From Candidatus Peribacteria bacterium (lineage in GTDB: Bacteria; Patescibacteriota; Gracilibacteria; Peribacterales; Peribacteraceae): DNA of 44,012 bases. The notes beneath the pieces are model-generated. The model worked only from the letters and a program-made list of their open reading frames with translations. It did not search any database and was not told where the DNA came from. The stretch is from positions 1 through 44,012 of the forward strand of contig SICS01000003.1 of assembly GCA_009691305.1 (NCBI GenBank). Direction: 5' to 3'. Each line of letters starts with the position of its first letter. Within the stretch, counting starts at the first letter, position 1. A program made the translations under genes and the position numbers. Positions 1-8,048 of the stretch are shown here, in pieces.

Positions 1-1056
1 AATAAGATTTCTGCGATTGTTTTCGATAAGACGGGAACACTCACCAAAGGGAAGCCGGAAGTTACAGACATCCTCGCGTTCGGTAGTACTGAAGAGAAGG
101 TGCTGCGGATTGCCGCCAGTTTGGAGCAAGGCTCTGAGCATCCGCTTGCGGAGAGCATTGTGAATTATGCGAAGGCCAAGAATGTCACACTCACCCAGAC
201 GGAGAACTTCAAGGCCATTCCTGGTCGTGGAGTCGAAGGATCGATCGACGGCGCGATATATTTTCTTGGTAACAGGATATTCATAGAGCAGAGATGCCCC
301 TTACCTCCATCTGAGAATGAGAAGATGCGTCAGCTTGAAGAGCGCGGCAAGACCGTCATGCTTTTGAGCAATGGAATAGAAGTTCTTGGCATGATTGCGG
401 TTGCCGATACAGTAAAAGAAACATCGAAAGAAGCTGTGAACCGACTGCGGCAGATGGGTATTGAGGTCTACATGATCACAGGGGATAACATGCGGACGGC
501 CAACGCTATCGCAAAAAATCTTGGTATCACCAATGTACTTGCGGAAGTGCTGCCGGATCAGAAGGCAAAAGAAATTCAGAGACTTCAGAGCGGCCTTCCA
601 CGGCCGCGTCGTGTCGCGATGGTCGGCGATGGCATCAATGACAGTCCAGCGCTAGCACAAGCCGATCTCGGCATTGCTATGGGCAGCGGCACGGACATTG
701 CAATGGAAACGGGCGGCATTGTGCTCGTGAAAAATGATCTGCGAGACGTTGTGACGGCGATTAAACTCAGCCGTGCGACGGTCGGGAAGATCAAGCAAAA
801 TATGTTCTTCGCGTTATTCTTCAACGTCATCGGTATTCCAATTGCCGCACGGGCATTCATAGATTTCGGGGTTGTCCTCCGACCGGAGCTTGCTGGCTTT
901 GCGATGGCATTTAGTTCCGTTGCTGTCGTCACAAACTCACTTCTCCTCAAGGGTTTTCATCCAACGAAGCGCAACTGGTTCTCGGATTTCGCTCCAATTC
1001 TCATGGCCGTAGGCTTCACGGCCCTCTTTGTCCTCTTCGCGAAGATCAGTAATTGA
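1..1056 (+). CDS. copA: Copper-type P1B ATPase, C-terminal part (5' end outside window)
   Basis: The open frame runs in from base 1, so only the second half of the transporter is present. Its first codons encode the phosphorylation motif DKTGT (bases 28-42). Then come the P1B nucleotide-binding signature SEHPLAES, the GRGVEG loop, the TGDN motif and the hinge MVGDGINDSPAL, in the usual order. Two terminal membrane segments follow: the first carries FFNVIGIPIAA and the second MAFSSVAVVTNS. MxxSS is the copper-type TM8 signature; the usual YN of TM7 reads FN here. An extra hydrophobic segment ends the protein. It should pump Cu(I) out of the cytosol using ATP. The CPC motif and any metal-binding domain lie upstream and cannot be checked. 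The stop is 4 bases before the next gene, suggesting co-transcription. Substrate is inferred from family motifs. Confidence 0.9.
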   Translation, partial: NKISAIVFDKTGTLTKGKPEVTDILAFGSTEEKVLRIAASLEQGSEHPLAESIVNYAKAKNVTLTQTENFKAIPGRGVEGSIDGAIYFLGNRIFIEQRCPLPPSENEKMRQLEERGKTVMLLSNGIEVLGMIAVADTVKETSKEAVNRLRQMGIEVYMITGDNMRTANAIAKNLGITNVLAEVLPDQKAKEIQRLQSGLPRPRRVAMVGDGINDSPALAQADLGIAMGSGTDIAMETGGIVLVKNDLRDVVTAIKLSRATVGKIKQNMFFALFFNVIGIPIAARAFIDFGVVLRPELAGFAMAFSSVAVVTNSLLLKGFHPTKRNWFSDFAPILMAVGFTALFVLFAKISN

Positions 1057-1060
1057 TTCT

Positions 1061-2011
1061 ATGAAATTTATACATTTCCCCAAAAGCGGCTGGAAGAAAA
1101 TTCTGCTTGTAGTATCGCTCATGACTCTGCTGCTTATTGTTTTGCCTGTGTTTGCAGTTACTGGTTTTGTCTTGGCCAAATGCCCTCATCGAGAGATCTC
1201 CATCCCTATCCAAACACACACAACTACTATCGAAGATCTGACGGTGTACTATAGAACTGCCGGTGACCCTACAAAAAAATCAGTTGTCTTTCTCCATGGT
1301 TGGGGTGGTCGATTGGATGGTCGCTGTGGGACCGATGCAGTGATTGCCGAGCTAGCGAAAGATTTTTTCGTGGTTGCGCCAGAACACCCTGGACTGATTC
1401 GTTCGGAAGCACCTACTAAACTGTGGAGCTATGAAGAATATGCCAACGCTCTGCATACATTGCTCATGCCTCTGAAACTGCAAAAGCCCATTGTGATGGG
1501 GCAATCATTTGGAGGAGGCATTGCGGCTGCATACGCAGTACAATATCCAGAAAATGTTGTTGGTGTCGTTCTTGTAGATGCCGTAATGACGAACCGACGA
1601 TACAACTGGTACATGCGCACAAAGCACACGTGGGATGCACTGTCCGTACCAATCATGGAATCAAAGCTCGTTCCTGCATTTTTGAAGAGAGTTGCGGCTA
1701 ATCTCTGGCTTGGTACGCCATTTAGTCTTCTTGATGGTCAGGGTCTCCAACGAACGGCAATCATGTGGAAAATCGACAAATACAAGGACGTCGAAAAGCC
1801 GTTGGATGTGGACTATACAAAACTGCCCGCTCCTTTGATTCTTGTTTGGGGGGAGAGCGATACCTTTACGACTCCACTTGCTCGCGCGAAAGAAATTCAT
1901 GCACAAGTGCCAACATCACACTTGATTATTGTTCCCGGATCACACACCGTTCTTTATCAGAAACCGGATAAAATCGTTCCTCTCATTACTTCCAAACTTC
2001 TTGCACTATGA
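1061..2011 (+). CDS. Membrane-anchored alpha/beta hydrolase
   Basis: A 316-aa protein with one N-terminal hydrophobic segment (about residues 13-38, KKILLVV..), probably an uncleaved anchor or signal peptide, followed by an alpha/beta-hydrolase fold. The oxyanion region is VVFLHGWGG, the nucleophile elbow is GQSFGGG (Ser), the acid is probably Asp in WGESDTFTTP, and the catalytic His is in VPGSHTVLY near the C-terminus. The triad is therefore complete. I chose the ATG at 1061 over an in-frame TTG at 1028 because the latter lies inside the ATPase gene and the ATG gives a clean signal anchor. It starts 4 bases after the ATPase stop and its TGA overlaps the next ATG (ATGA). Substrate is unknown; a role in copper or envelope homeostasis is only suggested by position. 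Confidence 0.8.
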   Translation: MKFIHFPKSGWKKILLVVSLMTLLLIVLPVFAVTGFVLAKCPHREISIPIQTHTTTIEDLTVYYRTAGDPTKKSVVFLHGWGGRLDGRCGTDAVIAELAKDFFVVAPEHPGLIRSEAPTKLWSYEEYANALHTLLMPLKLQKPIVMGQSFGGGIAAAYAVQYPENVVGVVLVDAVMTNRRYNWYMRTKHTWDALSVPIMESKLVPAFLKRVAANLWLGTPFSLLDGQGLQRTAIMWKIDKYKDVEKPLDVDYTKLPAPLILVWGESDTFTTPLARAKEIHAQVPTSHLIIVPGSHTVLYQKPDKIVPLITSKLLAL

Positions 2012-2961
2012 CTGCACGTACTTCTCCCGTCCGACTGATTACCGCTGCACTGTTCTCAGCAGTTCTCGCAGGAACCTGGGATGTCTGGTGGCACGGAGCG
2101 CTTGGCCGTGAATCGTTCTGGTCGCCGCCGCACCTCCTGCTCTACACATCAGTCATCGTTGCGATTGTCACGGGTTTCTATGGATGGTGGAAGACGAAGG
2201 AGCGAAGTTGGAAGTGGCTCGCTATCGCACTCATTCTCATTCCTGCATCTGCACCTTTCGATGAAATATGGCATCGGATTTTTGGCGTGGAGCCGGTCAA
2301 TAGTCCGCTGATTATTTGGAGTCCACCGCATGTAATCCTTGCTCTCGTATTGATTACGAGCTTCTTAATGCTCTTCGTTCGGATTGCACATGAGGAACGC
2401 GATGTGATTGCAAGGCATCTCCTCCAGAGCGCCACGCTCGCTTCTGTGCTGAGTTTATTGCTCTTCCTTGCAACGCCGCTCGAACCGACCGGTCCCTATC
2501 ACCTTCTCGGATTTGGCGGTGCAGCCGTAAGCAGCGGCATGATCGTGCTCGTGTTCCTCTTGGCACGGGAATGGATGCAGCGCTTTGGGAGCTCGCTCAC
2601 GGTCGCAGGCATCTTCATGCTCCTTGCCGCCATGAATTTCGGCGAGAAGTTGGCACCGAATGTCACTATCCAGCCGCACGATCACTCACCAGGCTGGCTC
2701 TTGATCTTCGCATGCCTCGTACCTGCGGAGGCTGTTGATCTTCTGCACGATAGACCCCTGTGGCTGCGCGGAGGCCTCATCGGACTTTTCCACGGCGGCT
2801 TGCTTTACGGTTTCTCCTCTCGCTTCTTCGATCCACAATTCCAGTACGGCACAACGGAGATGTGGACTGCGATCATTGCCAGCGTTGTTGTAGGTGTCTT
2901 GATCGGTTTCATTCTCACTTTTTCTTCACGTTTTACTTCTGTTTTCCGTAGCTCATTATGA
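2008..2961 (+). CDS. Polytopic membrane protein with duplicated WH..SPPH motif
   Basis: A 317-aa integral membrane protein with about 8 hydrophobic segments. I do not recognise a named family. The two halves of its N-terminal region carry the same motif: first WDVWWHGALGRESFWSPPH (about residues 27-45), then DEIWHRIFG followed by NSPLIIWSPPH (about residues 88-112). Each copy has Asp, Trp and two His residues at a membrane boundary, which could bind a metal or haem. A further PHDH cluster lies near residue 225. The gene overlaps both neighbours by 4 bases (ATGA), so translation is probably coupled within the copper ATPase operon. A metal-related membrane function is inferred from this context and the conserved histidines. 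Confidence 0.75.
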   Translation: MTARTSPVRLITAALFSAVLAGTWDVWWHGALGRESFWSPPHLLLYTSVIVAIVTGFYGWWKTKERSWKWLAIALILIPASAPFDEIWHRIFGVEPVNSPLIIWSPPHVILALVLITSFLMLFVRIAHEERDVIARHLLQSATLASVLSLLLFLATPLEPTGPYHLLGFGGAAVSSGMIVLVFLLAREWMQRFGSSLTVAGIFMLLAAMNFGEKLAPNVTIQPHDHSPGWLLIFACLVPAEAVDLLHDRPLWLRGGLIGLFHGGLLYGFSSRFFDPQFQYGTTEMWTAIIASVVVGVLIGFILTFSSRFTSVFRSSL

Positions 2962-3740
2962 AAAACGTAGCACCTCTTCTTCTCATCGGCGTCCTCCTCC
3001 TCGGGGCATGCGCCCCCACTTCACTGCAACATTCGATGAATAGCGGTGGACATAGGAGTGGCAGCAATGCATCCATTGGTGAGGGGCACGTGATGGAGCA
3101 AGGGACTCGCAACCTCACGGTTCAGGAAGAAAAAGGCGCGTCGTCATCCGATCTTGCATTTTCCGTTCGTGAAAATGGCGATGTGTTCACCCACTATGGC
3201 GTGAGCCACACTAAGGAGATGCACTTCGTCATCATTCGTGACGATTTGCAGCATTTCAGTCACTTGCACCCGACACGCGATTCCCAAGGCATCTGGCACA
3301 TAGACTTCAAATCCGAAGCCGGTGGCACTCATTGGCTCTATGCAGATTTTGTGGATAGTGAAGGAGATTCCTACTACCCACGCTTCCAGAAAACATTCGC
3401 AGGCGATAAAGGACAGTATGGTCTCGTGAAGGATTTCTCAACCTCCAAGACAGTGGATGGCTATCACATAACAATGAAACCGAGCCTGAACGGGAACAGC
3501 GCGACATTCGCCTATGAAGTTACCGATGCCAAAGACAATCCCGTAAAGTTTGAAGACTATCTTGGTGCGAAAGGACACAGCATTCTACTCACGCCAAGCG
3601 GCAACATTATTCATGCACACGCTGAAGATGTTCCACCCGTCTTTGAAACAAACGTAATGACCGGCTCTTTCTACCGCATGTTCACGCAGTTTCAGATCAA
3701 TGGGAAGGTTGTTACTGTGCCTTTTGACTGGCAACTGTAA
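2958..3740 (+). CDS. Lipoprotein with His-rich HLHP motif, probable metal-linked secreted protein
   Basis: A 260-aa exported lipoprotein. The N-terminus is a signal peptide ending in a lipobox LGAC (Cys about residue 18), which predicts lipidation. The mature part starts with a Ser/Gly/His-rich linker, then a beta-rich domain with MHFVIIRDDLQHFSHLHP and a downstream GTHWLYADF segment. This F-H-LHP plus Y-ADF arrangement resembles small secreted proteins that accompany copper ATPases. A second His cluster (IIHAHAED) follows. It overlaps the preceding gene by 4 bases and ends the operon. Extracytoplasmic metal binding or delivery is inferred from histidine content and operon position, not shown directly. 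Confidence 0.75.
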   Translation: MKNVAPLLLIGVLLLGACAPTSLQHSMNSGGHRSGSNASIGEGHVMEQGTRNLTVQEEKGASSSDLAFSVRENGDVFTHYGVSHTKEMHFVIIRDDLQHFSHLHPTRDSQGIWHIDFKSEAGGTHWLYADFVDSEGDSYYPRFQKTFAGDKGQYGLVKDFSTSKTVDGYHITMKPSLNGNSATFAYEVTDAKDNPVKFEDYLGAKGHSILLTPSGNIIHAHAEDVPPVFETNVMTGSFYRMFTQFQINGKVVTVPFDWQL

Positions 3741-3836
3741 TTCCTTCTCTCCTTTCGCATGCAAAAATCTGAATCCATCTTCTGGGGTCTGTCGAGAAAG
3801 ATGTTCTGGATCAGGTCGTTCCAATTTGGCTCCCCC

Positions 3837-3870
3837 GGCCCCTCTCCGCGCTTCGCGCTACGCCGGGGCC
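3837..3870. repeat. GC-rich hairpin element
   Basis: GGCCCC at 3837-3842 is perfectly complementary to GGGGCC at 3865-3870. Between them is the core CGCGCTTCGCGC. It is preceded by TGGCTCCCCCGG (3827-3838), which matches the 3' end of tRNA-Asn at 22657. The same core recurs in the elements near 22.8, 37.06 and 40.71 kb. It lies in the 277-base gap between the copper operon (+) and the minus-strand VWA gene; no gene is seen in that gap. Confidence 0.6.
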
Positions 3871-3920
3871 TCGGAGGAAGTGAAAGAATCCTGGCGGCTT
3901 TTGTGAAAGTTAAAATATTC

Positions 3921-3950
3921 TGGCTCCCCTGACTGGCTGTTTTCCGAACT
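3921..3950. repeat. 30-bp dispersed repeat (copy A), tRNA-Asn 3'-end-like
   Basis: Starts TGGCTCCCC and ends CTGTTTTCCGAACT. It matches 20073-20102 at 28 of 30 positions. The first nine bases equal the reverse complement of the encoded tRNA-Asn 3' end. The other copy lies directly behind a decayed serine recombinase, so both are plausible integration scars. Confidence 0.55.
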
Positions 3951-4017
3951 TCTCGGAATATACCATACACTCCGTCAGTACTGTCCTCCTATCATGACTT
4001 AATTCGGAATATCTTGG

Positions 4018-6000
4018 TTATTCTCTGGTCTTCAGATGAGCCATATGCCTCTGCAAGATCTGCTGGAACGCTGAGGGGAATTCCTCGACACTCGCCGGAA
4101 TAACACTCTCTTGACCGAAGTGGAATTTCACCATTCCGGCGATATCTGGTTCGGGGGTGATAGCCGTGCCTTCCATTGGGGTTTTCTGACGTGCTGCATC
4201 AGCAGCATCTCTTGTCTCCGAGGCTTGCGTGGTGCTATCGGTGATAAAGACCATCAGAGAACCGATGCGTTCGGCTTCGGTACGCATTTGCTGCTTCTTT
4301 TTCACGATGCGAGGCAGGGCCACATTGATCGCATTCGCATCTTCATTATCTCCTCCAAAATCATGCAGCATCGTCATGAGGCGCGATTTCACACGACCAT
4401 CGTACGCTTCGTCGAAACCCTTAATGAGATATTTCTCATCATCACCAATATTCTTGTTGTCACTCGCGAGAATTTCTATGGCCACGCTGTGATCCTTCGA
4501 GCCTTCGCAGGTCTCAATGCAGGATTTCACTGCATTTTCGATGCGTTGACGATCCTGATACATCGAGCCGCTGACATCGATGAGAACTTGCAGAATGAGA
4601 GCAACATTCTCGGGGATTTTCCTTTTACCGAGGGGTTTTTCCTTACCGGTGTTTTTTCGACGGATAAGGTTCATGACACTGAAGCGGATACCCTTTGTGC
4701 CATAGACGTATTGCGGTTCGATAATTTTGGGTACGAACCGTTGGAAAACACGCTTCATTTGGTTTGTACCGGGGATGACTTGTTTTCTATATTCCTCGTA
4801 TTCCTCACGGAGTTTCGGATCTTCAAAACCATCGCGGTTCTTTTTAAGGAGATGATCCGCATCATCGCGCTTCCCTTTTGCATCAGTGTTTTTCTCCGCC
4901 TGATCTTTCTTTCCCTTCGCTTCCTTCTCTAAACGTTTCTGATGCTTCTCAATCATCTTCTGGAGAATTTGCTTCAAATGATCAGGCCATGAGGAAGGGT
5001 CTCGCGGATTGAGAGGCGGATCGCCCTCGGGAATTTTCGGCTGGCCTGTACCTTCCTCCGGCTGGTCTGCATTTGGTTCACCTGTAGATCCCTCTTCCCC
5101 CTCGTCGCCTTCATCTTGGTTTTTCTTCTGGGAAGAAGGTGGAAACTCATCGAGCAATCGTTTCATTGCCGGCCAGAGATGATCGACAATCAGCTTTTCC
5201 ACCTCTGCATTGACCTTCATTGGTGGGAGCGACGCATCGCCGGTAATTTTTGCGATGATTGGTTCAATCTTCTTGTATTCCTCAAGTGCTCGCGGATGGA
5301 GGTCATCGAGACTCCACGGCTTCTCTGTCCCTTTGAGTTCCTTCGCATGCAGTGCCCAGAGTCGTTCAAGCTTCATCATGAATCCCAGCTGTTCTGCGGG
5401 AGACATTTTCCCTTTTGCAATTCCCTGGGCGATATTCGGGATGATCAACTGCCTGTTTTTCTCGAAAAGCTGCAAACGCTGGTTATCGCGCAGCGGCCCT
5501 CCTACCAAGCGTTCCATGCGCGGATCTTCCACAAGATTATCGAGCTGCAGGAGGTGCTTGGGATCGTGGCCATCCCTTTCCGCAAGGCTCCTAAATCGAT
5601 CGCAACGGCTGAAATCCGTCCATTCGGCATGGCCACGCTCATGGGCGATCTCGCCGCGAAGGAAGTCCTTGGATGCTCCGCCTGCCGCGAAGATGAAAGG
5701 AATGCCGATGAGATACGTTTTTTTGCTGGGATCATCAACAATTTCCCCCGCATTCGTTGTTTTCTTTCCCGGCACTTGAGCGCAACAGAACGTATCGAGT
5801 TTCGGATCGGTATAAATTTCGATGCTGCGGTCGGGCGCTTGGGCGGAGCGTTCAAGATCCAACAGGAGCTGATCAACTTGCTCGGCAGTCATGTTCTTCA
5901 TGTTGTCCTTCAATTTCTGCATGAATGCATCCGCGTCGCCGAGGATCGACTCAGGCGGATTGTCGTTGTCAGGCCCGTGTTGCGGTTGATGGATGGACAT
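4018..6000 (-). CDS. CobT-like protein: HExxH metallopeptidase-like domain plus VWA (MIDAS) domain
   Basis: A 660-aa protein ending the seven-gene operon. The N-terminal half carries AHERGHAEW (HERGH at residues 120-124), a zinc-type HExxH motif, then NLVEDPRMERL about 35 residues on, whose Glu could be the third ligand. A low-complexity acidic Glu/Gly/Pro/Lys linker spans about 290-400. The C-terminal VWA domain starts with LIDVSGSM (DVSGS at 475-479), followed by GGDNEDAN (about 549-556) and FITDST (about 585-590), giving a full MIDAS set. This layout matches CobT-like partners of MoxR/CobS AAA+ ATPases, one of which begins this operon. Start is the ATG at 6000, five bases after the previous stop; no Shine-Dalgarno is visible. 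Probable role: VWA adaptor, and perhaps protease, in an ATP-driven complex; the client is unknown. Confidence 0.8.
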   Translation of the reverse strand: MSIHQPQHGPDNDNPPESILGDADAFMQKLKDNMKNMTAEQVDQLLLDLERSAQAPDRSIEIYTDPKLDTFCCAQVPGKKTTNAGEIVDDPSKKTYLIGIPFIFAAGGASKDFLRGEIAHERGHAEWTDFSRCDRFRSLAERDGHDPKHLLQLDNLVEDPRMERLVGGPLRDNQRLQLFEKNRQLIIPNIAQGIAKGKMSPAEQLGFMMKLERLWALHAKELKGTEKPWSLDDLHPRALEEYKKIEPIIAKITGDASLPPMKVNAEVEKLIVDHLWPAMKRLLDEFPPSSQKKNQDEGDEGEEGSTGEPNADQPEEGTGQPKIPEGDPPLNPRDPSSWPDHLKQILQKMIEKHQKRLEKEAKGKKDQAEKNTDAKGKRDDADHLLKKNRDGFEDPKLREEYEEYRKQVIPGTNQMKRVFQRFVPKIIEPQYVYGTKGIRFSVMNLIRRKNTGKEKPLGKRKIPENVALILQVLIDVSGSMYQDRQRIENAVKSCIETCEGSKDHSVAIEILASDNKNIGDDEKYLIKGFDEAYDGRVKSRLMTMLHDFGGDNEDANAINVALPRIVKKKQQMRTEAERIGSLMVFITDSTTQASETRDAADAARQKTPMEGTAITPEPDIAGMVKFHFGQESVIPASVEEFPSAFQQILQRHMAHLKTRE

Positions 6001-6005
6001 GAGTA

Positions 6006-6803
6006 TTACGAAGGAATGTTTTTAGGCATGTGATTTTCACGGTATTTCTCGATTCGCGTCTGTACGGCCTCATCGCTCACGCTGTTCACACGATGGAGAA
6101 GCAAGAGCCCACGATGCCGAGCCAGTACGCTTGCGGACTTCACGGACACGAGTGACGGGAGACCGAGGGACAGCGCTCCCTGCACCTGACAAAGCTCCGA
6201 CAAAATATCCGGATCCTCCGTATCCACATTGTCCAAAATGAGGTCACCTTTATGCTGTTTCATGAGTGCAGCATGCGTCTTGGTCAGTCGTGTCACCTTC
6301 GGAAGACTCAACATTTCGCGGTGCCGGCCAAAGATCGACGCTGTTTCGTCAGTGATCTGTTCCAAGGAATCAAAGTTCAGAAATACATTCCTTGCAACTA
6401 GAATATTTGCCGCGCTGGGAGTGAGGCTTTTCAGCTTCGAAAAATTGAGCGAAGGGACATCTTTGTGGTTCACGATCAGAGAAGCAATGTCAGCGGGCAG
6501 AACCGTCAATCCGGAAAAATGTCTGATATTCCCCTGACGAATTTCTTCGAAAATCGAGACATTCTTCCGCATTTCATCCGTTTCCGTCACTGACGCGCAC
6601 GCTGTACGCGCCGCCACGCGCACATCATGCATTTGTTCATCGGTCACGGGCGCATCAGCTGCTACTTGTTTATGAATCACCCCGAGCGATGTAAGAACAT
6701 CCTTGGATGCTTCTGCAGACAACTCCATCCCCGGCGCTTGCGAGCTTCTTGGCTCTTGCGCGTCATCTTTCTCTTCCCGATAGGTGTTAGGGAATGCATT
6801 CAT
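6006..6803 (-). CDS. LRR-like repeat protein, paralogue R5
   Basis: A 265-aa member of the five-paralogue set between the AAA+ and VWA genes, and the shortest. I start it at the ATG at 6803 (MNAFPNTYREEKDD) because this restores the N-terminal tag seen in the others (here TYREE in place of IHRDE) and sits four bases after the upstream stop; the longer in-frame extension would lie wholly inside the previous gene. After the acidic tag comes the shared alpha-helical N-domain with FEEIRQGN and LTVLPADIASLI. About 6 leucine-rich units of 23-24 residues follow, of the form L-x-x-L-x-S/T-x-x-A-x-x-L-x-x-H. No enzyme motif or signal peptide is seen. Likely a cytoplasmic recognition protein; function inferred from context. 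Confidence 0.75.
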   Translation of the reverse strand: MNAFPNTYREEKDDAQEPRSSQAPGMELSAEASKDVLTSLGVIHKQVAADAPVTDEQMHDVRVAARTACASVTETDEMRKNVSIFEEIRQGNIRHFSGLTVLPADIASLIVNHKDVPSLNFSKLKSLTPSAANILVARNVFLNFDSLEQITDETASIFGRHREMLSLPKVTRLTKTHAALMKQHKGDLILDNVDTEDPDILSELCQVQGALSLGLPSLVSVKSASVLARHRGLLLLHRVNSVSDEAVQTRIEKYRENHMPKNIPS

Positions 6804-6807
6804 TGGA

Positions 6808-8040
6808 TTATGAAGAAAAATCAGGGGGAGGAAGGCCGTACTGTTCCATGACTCTGCGATGTTTTTCCCGCGCTGCCTCATCACGAGCTGCATCCGTATA
6901 CGACATATACGTATACTCACTGTCTGAGTGCAGTTCGGTCTGGTCAATCACGCCGTAGTACGGACTATCCACTTCTCTTTCAGCCAAAATTCGCAAGACC
7001 TCATCATCCTTTTCTCGTGTCAGGCGCAAATTACTCATTTCCAATTTTCCAGGCATTTTCGCCAATGCACTGGCGATGTCCGCATGCAGCTCTCGTAAGC
7101 CTTGCAGACTCACGCCATCCGAATGAGTTGCGATAATCTCTGCCTGTTCGATCGTGAGCGATTCGTAGCCAAGCACCAATCGTCCTTGTGTTTTCACCAG
7201 CTCCTGAAGAATTTCCGTTGGCATGTCTTTCCACGTTCCCACATGAAGCCCCCCAGCATGCTTGCTCAGTTCGCGTGCGGCTTCGAGTGACATGTGTTCT
7301 ACGCCAAAAATAACGAGATCCTCCTGATGCTCACCCAGAGCCTTGGCGGCACGAGTGGAATTCAGAGAAGAAATATTGAGCGAAAGAAAATATTTTAATT
7401 GTGCCAATTCTTCCAGCACATCATCCGGAGGATTTTCGAGATTGTAAAACATCAGTCCTCCAGCATGTCTTTTGAGCAATGCCGCCTGCTTTTGGGTCAG
7501 TGTCTTCACTCCCAAACTCAGGCTACTGCCCGTGTGCTGCGCAAATTCCTCCGCAAGGTCATCGGAGAGCTCTTCAAGACTGTAGAGGTCGACCCTGTCG
7601 ATATTGCGAAATTCTTTAGCCGCATCTACCGATAAAGATTTCAGCATAGGCAAATTACATGAGTCGGTATTTTTCTTCGCGATTATTTTTGCGATGTTGG
7701 TCGGGAGGTACGTCAACTGATAGATGCCGTACATATCCTCACCACTTGCGATCTGCTCCCACACTTTTTTGTTATTTTCCAAATCCGGCACATGGGGCAA
7801 TGTGCTGAGAGAAATCTGAGCAGGGCCGACATCCACAATCAGGCCATGTAATGCACCCCGCACTTTTTCCATGTCACTCGCCATTAAGGAGCCATCATGT
7901 GCAATGCCGTGTGCGACACTTTCCATCTTTTCTAGCAAAATCTGCCCTTCGGGTGTTTCGGAGACGGGCGTGCGATTTCCATCCGCGTTTTCGGATTCTT
8001 TTTCGTGTTCGTCCCGATGGATGTTCGGTGTAGGAGGCAT
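6808..8040 (-). CDS. LRR-like repeat protein, paralogue R4
   Basis: A 410-aa paralogue. It begins MPPTPNIHRDEHEKE, the clearest form of the shared tag. Residues 25-110 form the common N-domain, including VWEQIASGED and the LTYLPTNIAKIIA entry motif. From about 110 to 365 there are roughly ten repeats of 22-25 residues (for example LSVDAAKEF, LSDDLAEEFAQH, LTQKQAALLKRHAGGL, MSLEAARELSKHAGGL), a leucine-rich pattern with a central Ala and terminal His. A charged tail follows. It starts 8 bases after R3 and ends 4 bases before R5. No Shine-Dalgarno precedes the ATG, so translation is probably coupled. Its 5' coding sequence shares a 22-base block with R2, suggesting recent duplication or conversion. 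Predicted soluble binding protein. Confidence 0.8.
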   Translation of the reverse strand: MPPTPNIHRDEHEKESENADGNRTPVSETPEGQILLEKMESVAHGIAHDGSLMASDMEKVRGALHGLIVDVGPAQISLSTLPHVPDLENNKKVWEQIASGEDMYGIYQLTYLPTNIAKIIAKKNTDSCNLPMLKSLSVDAAKEFRNIDRVDLYSLEELSDDLAEEFAQHTGSSLSLGVKTLTQKQAALLKRHAGGLMFYNLENPPDDVLEELAQLKYFLSLNISSLNSTRAAKALGEHQEDLVIFGVEHMSLEAARELSKHAGGLHVGTWKDMPTEILQELVKTQGRLVLGYESLTIEQAEIIATHSDGVSLQGLRELHADIASALAKMPGKLEMSNLRLTREKDDEVLRILAEREVDSPYYGVIDQTELHSDSEYTYMSYTDAARDEAAREKHRRVMEQYGLPPPDFSS

Positions 8041-8048
8041 GGTAGTGA

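Noticed and set aside
3942..3958. Hairpin TTCCGA/TCGGAA as terminator of the minus-strand operon
   Set aside because: It has no U run on either strand and overlaps the dispersed 30-base repeat.
4111..4932. 273-aa plus-strand ORF (and 5116-6033)
   Set aside because: Both are antisense to the CobT-like VWA gene, which has intact motifs.
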